This document shows, piece after piece, positions 62,001-64,000 of a DNA stretch of 64,000 nucleotides (position 1 is its first letter; each line of letters opens with the position of its first letter). The DNA is from Littorina saxatilis. Lineage: Eukaryota > Mollusca > Gastropoda > Littorinimorpha > Littorinidae. The position numbers were made by a program, and so were the translations under genes. Below the pieces are notes generated by a model. It was not told the DNA's origin. It ran no database searches and worked only from the letters and a program-made list of their open reading frames with translations. The stretch spans positions 33,050,435-33,114,434 of the forward strand of contig NC_090255.1 of the NCBI RefSeq assembly GCF_037325665.1, read 5' to 3'.

Positions 62001-62276
62001 AAACTGGCTTTAATAAGCGGCGGGTTGGGTTTATTAACCGGCTTTTTCTAATACATAAGATATAGTGATAAATCCGGACCGTCTGAAATCGGCTTTTATA
62101 AGCGGCTGGCTCTATTAACCGCGGTTTTATTAAGCGGCGCCCACTGTATATGCATAAAATGTGTTTGTTTGTGTGCAGACTTTCAAGTTTGGCTACGGAC
62201 ACAGAATTCTGCTAGGCGACCCCACCAATCCAGAGTTCAAGGAAGACATTGAGAACGCAACAGCTCAATTTGTGAG
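47313..62276 (+). CDS. GGT1: Gamma-glutamyltransferase (glutathione hydrolase) gene, 5' eleven exons
   Basis: Eleven exons with matching phases give about 406 residues. A cytosolic N-terminus of about 67 residues is followed by a signal anchor (68-93). The large-subunit blocks come next: GGHAAVVTEVDTCSDIAL, MRRGGNAVDAAVAAAF, SSGIGGGGF, RETAP (its Arg167 fits the glutamate-carboxylate-binding Arg107 of human GGT1), VGVPGELKGL, EDYTV, MPAPSSGP and LLGDP. The enzyme is a type II membrane protein that cleaves extracellular glutathione. It autocleaves before a threonine that becomes the nucleophile, and that part lies right of the window. The cytosolic tail is much longer than the few residues of human GGT1. 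The introns are full of repeats. Confidence 0.92.
47356..48305 (+). other. GGT intron 1
   Basis: AT-rich and nothing recognised beyond short open frames. Confidence 0.6.
48306..48441 (+). CDS. GGT1: GGT exon 2 (cytosolic tail)
   Basis: Acceptor TTTACAG. Encodes DDKDELIDDPTPRGASHLPS and a Ser/Asn-rich stretch ending GLLSSGRE. Donor C/GTATGA. No known domain; likely disordered. Confidence 0.65.
49140..49450 (-). mobile_element. tRNA-derived SINE (minus strand)
   Basis: On the minus strand the head reads GGCACAGTGGCAAGACGTCG and GAGTTCGAATCCCGG (B box). The body GACCAAGTGCGCACGGAAAA follows, shared with the copies at 32638 and 60627. The left edge is vague; a (TTC)n at 49127 may be its tail. 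Confidence 0.75.
49451..49985 (+). mobile_element. LINE 3' end with RNase H domain
   Basis: The frame to 49950 encodes VVLQWIPAHCGIPGNERADE (RNase H block), then LRTGHNRLNAHMNRKF and CACGQEDQTAEHILQRCPLL (a CxC...H...C motif). It ends in a GAACGCC(AAG)n tail. RNase H after the RT is typical of I-clade-like LINEs. Only the last 500 bases are present (5'-truncated). Confidence 0.85.
50225..50333 (+). CDS. GGT1: GGT exon 3 (signal anchor)
   Basis: Acceptor TTTCAG. Encodes LSNQSRSLMIIIIGTIIFAI and IITIALILTIYLIPKQ, one membrane span with a basic cytosolic flank. Donor CAG/GTAAGT, phase 0. Confidence 0.9.
50410..50710 (+). mobile_element. SINE inserted in an older repeat
   Basis: A SINE of about 186 bases (50468-50655), ending GGCTGGGCGTTAAGC(AAAC)n, is flanked by CATCAGTGAGTA...TTTGGGA on both sides. 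The surrounding repeat (CCCCAGAACTAGCAT...GACATGATGTGGTTAT) matches about 16515-16600 near the LINE. Confidence 0.7.
50711..51244 (+). other. GGT intron 3, right part
   Basis: No repeat or exon recognised. Confidence 0.5.
51245..51396 (+). CDS. GGT1: GGT exon 4
   Basis: Acceptor GTTTTAG. Encodes IGGHAAVVTEVDTCSDIALD, MRRGGNAVDAAVAAAFCLGV and HPQSSGIGG. Donor GG/GTACGA. The GGNAVDAAVA block is a GGT hallmark. Confidence 0.95.
51597..51760. repeat. GA and GT microsatellites
   Basis: Interrupted (GA)n with short (GT)n tracts. Confidence 0.95.
52564..52648 (+). pseudogene. Partial duplicate of GGT exon 5
   Basis: After an ACTTACAG acceptor it reads GDGFLSYHNHKNLTSVAYDF then RDLESAYV and a stop. 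It matches exon 5 up to AYDFR and then loses the RETAP block, including the end of the exon and its donor. The upstream intron (CATAATAACTGTGGCGCTGT) is duplicated too, so this is a local DNA duplication of about 150 bases. Confidence 0.85.
52733..52847 (+). CDS. GGT1: GGT exon 5
   Basis: Acceptor GTTTTCAG. Completes GIGGGGF and encodes LLYHDHKNHKSVAYDFRETA then PAMATPDMLMGHADV. Donor GTG/GTAAGT. Contains the substrate-binding Arg of RETAP. Confidence 0.95.
52848..53346 (+). other. GGT intron 5
   Basis: G run near 52925 and a GAT/GATGAC-rich tract (53110-53345) running into the next acceptor. Confidence 0.7.
53347..53420 (+). CDS. GGT1: GGT exon 6
   Basis: Acceptor GATGACAG. Encodes DMSGRAVGVPGELKGLAEVH then QEWG, equivalent to SVAVPGEIRG of human GGT1. 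Donor AG/GTAAAC. Confidence 0.92.
53690..54240 (+). mobile_element. SINE, long copy (CGATATAACC...GACGTTAAAC family)
   Basis: The head has a B-box-like GGTTTGAATCC near 53749 and a body with GTCAACTTTATGTGCAGACT. The right part (from 54062) is nearly identical to 23629-23812, ending GACGTTAAACACC and AAAGAAAG. Confidence 0.7.
54379..55253 (+). mobile_element. ACATTTAGTCAAG element, copy 3
   Basis: Ends ACAAGTCGCGTAAGGCG...ACATTTAGTCAAG and CTTGACTAAATGT (13-base inverted match). Carries TGACGTCA at 55023-55030 and a short CA/CG repeat at 55142-55185. Confidence 0.85.
55522..55595 (+). CDS. GGT1: GGT exon 7
   Basis: Acceptor TTGTTTCAG. Encodes MDWYALVQPSIDLARYGFNV then TKNL, equivalent to the LFQPSIQLARQGF block of human GGT1. 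Donor G/GTCAGT. Confidence 0.92.
56200..56285. repeat. GT microsatellite
   Basis: Nearly perfect (GT)n in GGT intron 7. Confidence 0.95.
58015..58154. mobile_element. Fold-back MITE, 140 bp
   Basis: The left arm starts ATACTACATGGGTTACTGTA and the right arm ends with its complement, ...CTCATGTAGTAT. The arms agree at about 33 of 37 positions. The centre includes GCGAGCGATAGCGAGC. Confidence 0.8.
58787..59008. repeat. CT/CTGT microsatellite
   Basis: (CT)n with many CTGT interruptions. Open frames on both strands are artefacts. Confidence 0.95.
59482..59681 (+). CDS. GGT1: GGT exon 8
   Basis: Acceptor CCCTCCAG. Encodes ADSLANHVDISKIGVMSNFV, FGREGQVMDRPDLVKTLEQV and GGADVFYRGALGERFVDL. The last block equals GAQAFYNGSLTAQIV of human GGT1. 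Donor TTG/GTGAGT, phase 0. Confidence 0.92.
59632..59999 (+). repeat. Tandem partial copies of GGT exon 8 end plus intron
   Basis: A unit of about 155 bases (end of exon 8 with its donor and the start of intron 8) is repeated at 59783-59942, and a third partial copy covers 59943-59999. The copies read GLTSSNTVLWGNALST (out of the original frame) or carry ...CTCTGGGGGAACCCTTCGTC, so they are not additional coding exons. Confidence 0.85.
60199..60286 (+). CDS. GGT1: GGT exon 9
   Basis: Acceptor GCCCTGCAG. Encodes VQENSGVIKMSDLEDYTVHR then KEPVKSSFK, matching the GGIVTAEDLNNY region. Donor G/GTCAGA. Confidence 0.92.
60287..61060 (+). other. GGT intron 9 with complete SINE
   Basis: Short GT tract, then the SINE at 60627-60969. 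The rest shows nothing recognised. Confidence 0.7.
60627..60969 (+). mobile_element. Complete tRNA-derived SINE with 13-bp target-site duplication
   Basis: ACATGGGAAGGAA flanks the element on both sides (60614-60626 and 60970-60982). The head has GTAGCTCAGTCGGTAGCGCG (A box) and GAGTTCGTCCC (degenerate B box). The body contains CAAGACCAAGTGCGCACG, and the end is GCCCATGAACGAACAAAC. Confidence 0.9.
61061..61191 (+). CDS. GGT1: GGT exon 10
   Basis: Acceptor TATTTACAG. Encodes NTVVGMPAPSSGPTVALMLN, MLEGFNWTHANIDLPETYYQ and MIE, matching MPSAPLSGPVLALILN. Donor GAG/GTTGGT. Confidence 0.95.
61192..62178 (+). other. GGT intron 10 with pogo-like MITE
   Basis: CCCCA-rich start, an unremarkable middle, and the MITE at 61652-62146. 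Confidence 0.75.
61652..62146. mobile_element. pogo-like MITE, 495 bp, with TA duplication
   Basis: Ends CAGTGGTCGCCGCTTAATAA and its near-complement (TTATTAAGCGGCGCCCACTG), flanked by TA on both sides. Several internal copies of TTAATAAGCGGCGG and TTATTAACCGGC lie in both orientations. CAGTG ends plus TA target sites fit the pogo/Tigger group of Tc1/mariner. No transposase. Confidence 0.85.
62179..62276 (+). CDS. GGT1: GGT exon 11 (last in window)
   Basis: Acceptor TGTGTGCAG. Encodes TFKFGYGHRILLGDPTNPEF then KEDIENATAQFV, matching AFRFAYAKRTLLGDPKF of human GGT1. Donor AG/GTATGG, phase 2, so the gene continues to the right. Confidence 0.93.
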
Positions 62277-62565
62277 GTATGGTCTGGTCTGAGCATTGTC
62301 TTTGTCTTAACTCATTCGGGGCGCGTCTAAATTGTCCCTCGTGTTCCCTCCCGGTGCACGATTTTGACCCATTTTAAACAAAAATTAAAAATCAACAACA
62401 CAAAATAACCTTACCTACCTTACATTTTTGCAAAGTTTGAAACTTGCTCTTTTAGAAAATCTATGAAACATTTGAAAGAACATACCTTTTGTTGTCTTCA
62501 CATCCAGTCAAACTAACTCTTTGAAGCAAAAAAACAAAAACAATTTCTATGTCATGGGTTCATCA
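62277..62565 (+). other. GGT intron 11, left part
   Basis: Contains TTAACTCATTCGGGGCGCG at about 62309, a possible piggyBac-type end with a TTAA target. No exon. Confidence 0.4.
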
Positions 62566-62858
62566 TACACAATGTCATGATCGACACTTTCATTGTCCCG
62601 TCGCGATATAACCTTGAACGGTTGAAAACGACGTTAAACAGCAAATAAAGAAAGAAAAAACTTTCATTGCCCGAATCATCACCCAAATCATCGTTCATTG
62701 GCACAAACTCGTCACCAGAATCTAAAATATCATCTCCACTATCATCATCACTGAGGTCAAGATCAGAACCGTCCTGAATAACAAGTTCTAGCACTCTTTT
62801 CAAGTTAATACGTCTTGTAGCAGAACGATCCACCATCTTGGAAAAGTCAAAACACGTG
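62566..62858 (-). pseudogene. piggyBac-like transposase N-terminal fragment, broken by a SINE piece
   Basis: On the minus strand: MVDRSATRRINLKRVLELVI, then an acidic stretch QDGSDLDLSDDDSGDD and DSGDEFVPMNDDLGDDSG. Short acidic N-termini of this kind precede the catalytic domain in piggyBac-type transposases, but the catalytic part is not present. A 64-base SINE tail interrupts the frame at 62598-62661. Family call is tentative. Confidence 0.5.
62598..62661 (+). mobile_element. SINE tail fragment with 10-bp target-site duplication
   Basis: TCCCGTCGCGATATAACC...CGACGTTAAACAGCAAATAA, the 3' end of the family at 23629 and 53690. ACTTTCATTG flanks it on both sides (62588-62597 and 62662-62671), so it is a genuine very short 5'-truncated insertion. 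Confidence 0.85.
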
Positions 62859-63000
62859 GGTCGCACACCGTCAAAAAAGTCAAATTATTCCCAACAATTG
62901 AAGGAAAGGAACTGTGTTTACAGTGAATGGTTCCACTGTAGACAGGCAGAATTTTATTGCGGGGGTTGTTTCCCTTGTAAAAGCCTGACTAGATCTGAGA

Positions 63001-63446
63001 TATTTATTTATATTTATATGGGAGATTTATATAGCGCTTGACGTTCTCTAAGCGCTTTACATATTAATTTCTGCCGTGTGAGATGGAATTTTTTACACAA
63101 TATATATCACGCATTCACATTGGCCAGTAAATCTCAAGCCATTACGGCGAATATTTACTTTTCACGGCCTATTATTCCAAGTCACACGGGTATTTGGTGG
63201 ACATTTTTTATCTATGCCTATACAATTTTGCCAGGAAAGACCCTTTTGTCAATTGTGGGATCTTTAACGTGCACACCCCAATGTAGTGTACACGAAGGGA
63301 CCTCGGTTTTTCGTCTCATCCGAAAGACTAGCACTTGAACCCACCACCTGGGCTAGGAAAGGGGGAAGTAAAATTGCTTACGCCTCGACCCAGGGTCGAA
63401 CTCGCTTCCGAGGCAAGTGCACTTACCACTCGGCCACCCTTTTCCT
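63001..63446 (-). mobile_element. tRNA-derived SINE (minus strand)
   Basis: On the minus strand the head reads GGTGGCCGAGTGGTAAGTGC (A box) and CGAGTTCGACCC (B box), resembling a type-II (Ser/Leu-like) tRNA. The body contains GTGTGCACGTTAAAGATCCC and the tail reads TGTAAAGCGCTTAGAG...AAATCTCCCATATAAATA. The tail matches the LINE 3' end at 28258-28318. Confidence 0.85.
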
Positions 63447-64000
63447 GGTATGGTGAGATATGGTGAGCAGAATCTTTTACACAGGAAAGGACTGTGCCTT
63501 TAAGAAAAGCATTTAATCTTTATACAGCTCCAAAGTCGCAATTTAGAGACAATGTATCTCTCCCTGACATCTTCGGATTTTCTTGTCAAAGGAAAATATG
63601 GCTTCTTAGATTTCATCTTCTTAGCTTTTAATTTTTTTTTTTCTTAAATTGAAATAGTAACAAGAGGCGAAGCCTTCAAGGCTCCCGTAAGAAATCGACA
63701 AACAGTAACACAAACTCATTCACTCCGTCACACATACACACACACAGTAAGCATAGGGGACACGGTGCAAGAGTGGGAGACACTAGATCTAGATCTGTCT
63801 CTGTAGCCTACTTACGGGGACACGCCTGCCGAGATCGACACTGCGCTAGCGGCTTTCGACAGCGCTTCCTCGCGCACACACTGGAAACACGCTGTGCAGA
63901 TCAACCTGTAGGAAATCTCCTTTGGTATCTTCTTTATTTATTTTTCTGGAGCTACGAAACCGAACAATGAGAAATCGTCTTCCCCGAATCGGCGAACTGC
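63447..64000 (+). other. GGT intron 11, right end of window
   Basis: Bases about 63660-63840 repeat the left half of the TIR element at 24030-24230 (ACAAGAGGCGAAGCCTTCAA). No GGT exon was recognised before the window ends. Confidence 0.6.

Overview
The window is animal nuclear DNA, most likely from a gastropod mollusc. That is an inference from intron-rich genes, dense CA/GA/GAT/TTCC microsatellites, tRNA-derived SINEs, CR1-like LINEs and many short inverted-repeat elements. There is no bacterial-style gene packing, no rRNA, no CRISPR array and no convincing functional tRNA gene.

Layout. Positions 1-3509 hold the right part of a Ty3/Gypsy-type LTR element (fossil) with its 3' LTR. Positions 3.5-12.6 kb are mostly repeats, with one tentative minus-strand gene (3777-5628) and a 2.0-kb terminal-inverted-repeat element (9571-11584). 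Positions 12.6-18.1 kb hold a minus-strand LINE (endonuclease/RT ORF2 and an SGNH-esterase ORF1) next to an RT fragment of a second LINE.

The centre (18.7-42.3 kb) is a small family of sperm-protein-17-like genes. A lone RIIa exon lies on the minus strand at 18746-18962. Two tandem plus-strand genes follow: gene A (20670-28793) and gene B (31751-41096). Each starts with an RIIalpha-type dimerisation/docking exon and continues into exons that each carry one acidic stretch plus one calmodulin-binding IQ motif. Intron phases are consistent: the RIIa exon ends in phase 0, and every IQ exon ends in phase 2. The summed CDS lengths are exact multiples of three (582 and 933 nt). The two genes sit in a segmental duplication of about 11-12 kb. 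Gene A has one IQ exon that looks like a hybrid of two gene B exons. Gene B's last IQ motif lies behind a single in-frame stop.

The right third (47.3 kb to the end) holds the first eleven coding exons of a gamma-glutamyltransferase (glutathione hydrolase) gene. They cover the cytosolic tail, the signal anchor and most of the large subunit. The catalytic threonine and small subunit lie beyond the window. Its introns hold SINEs with target-site duplications, a LINE RNase H tail, a pogo-like MITE, a piggyBac-like transposase fragment and two partial tandem copies of its own exons.

Several interspersed families occur in three or more copies. One is packed with TCAAGGTCA nuclear-receptor-type half-sites, and another carries a perfect TGACGTCA palindrome plus an embedded CA microsatellite. 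All functional statements rest on reading the sequence; no search or alignment program was run.
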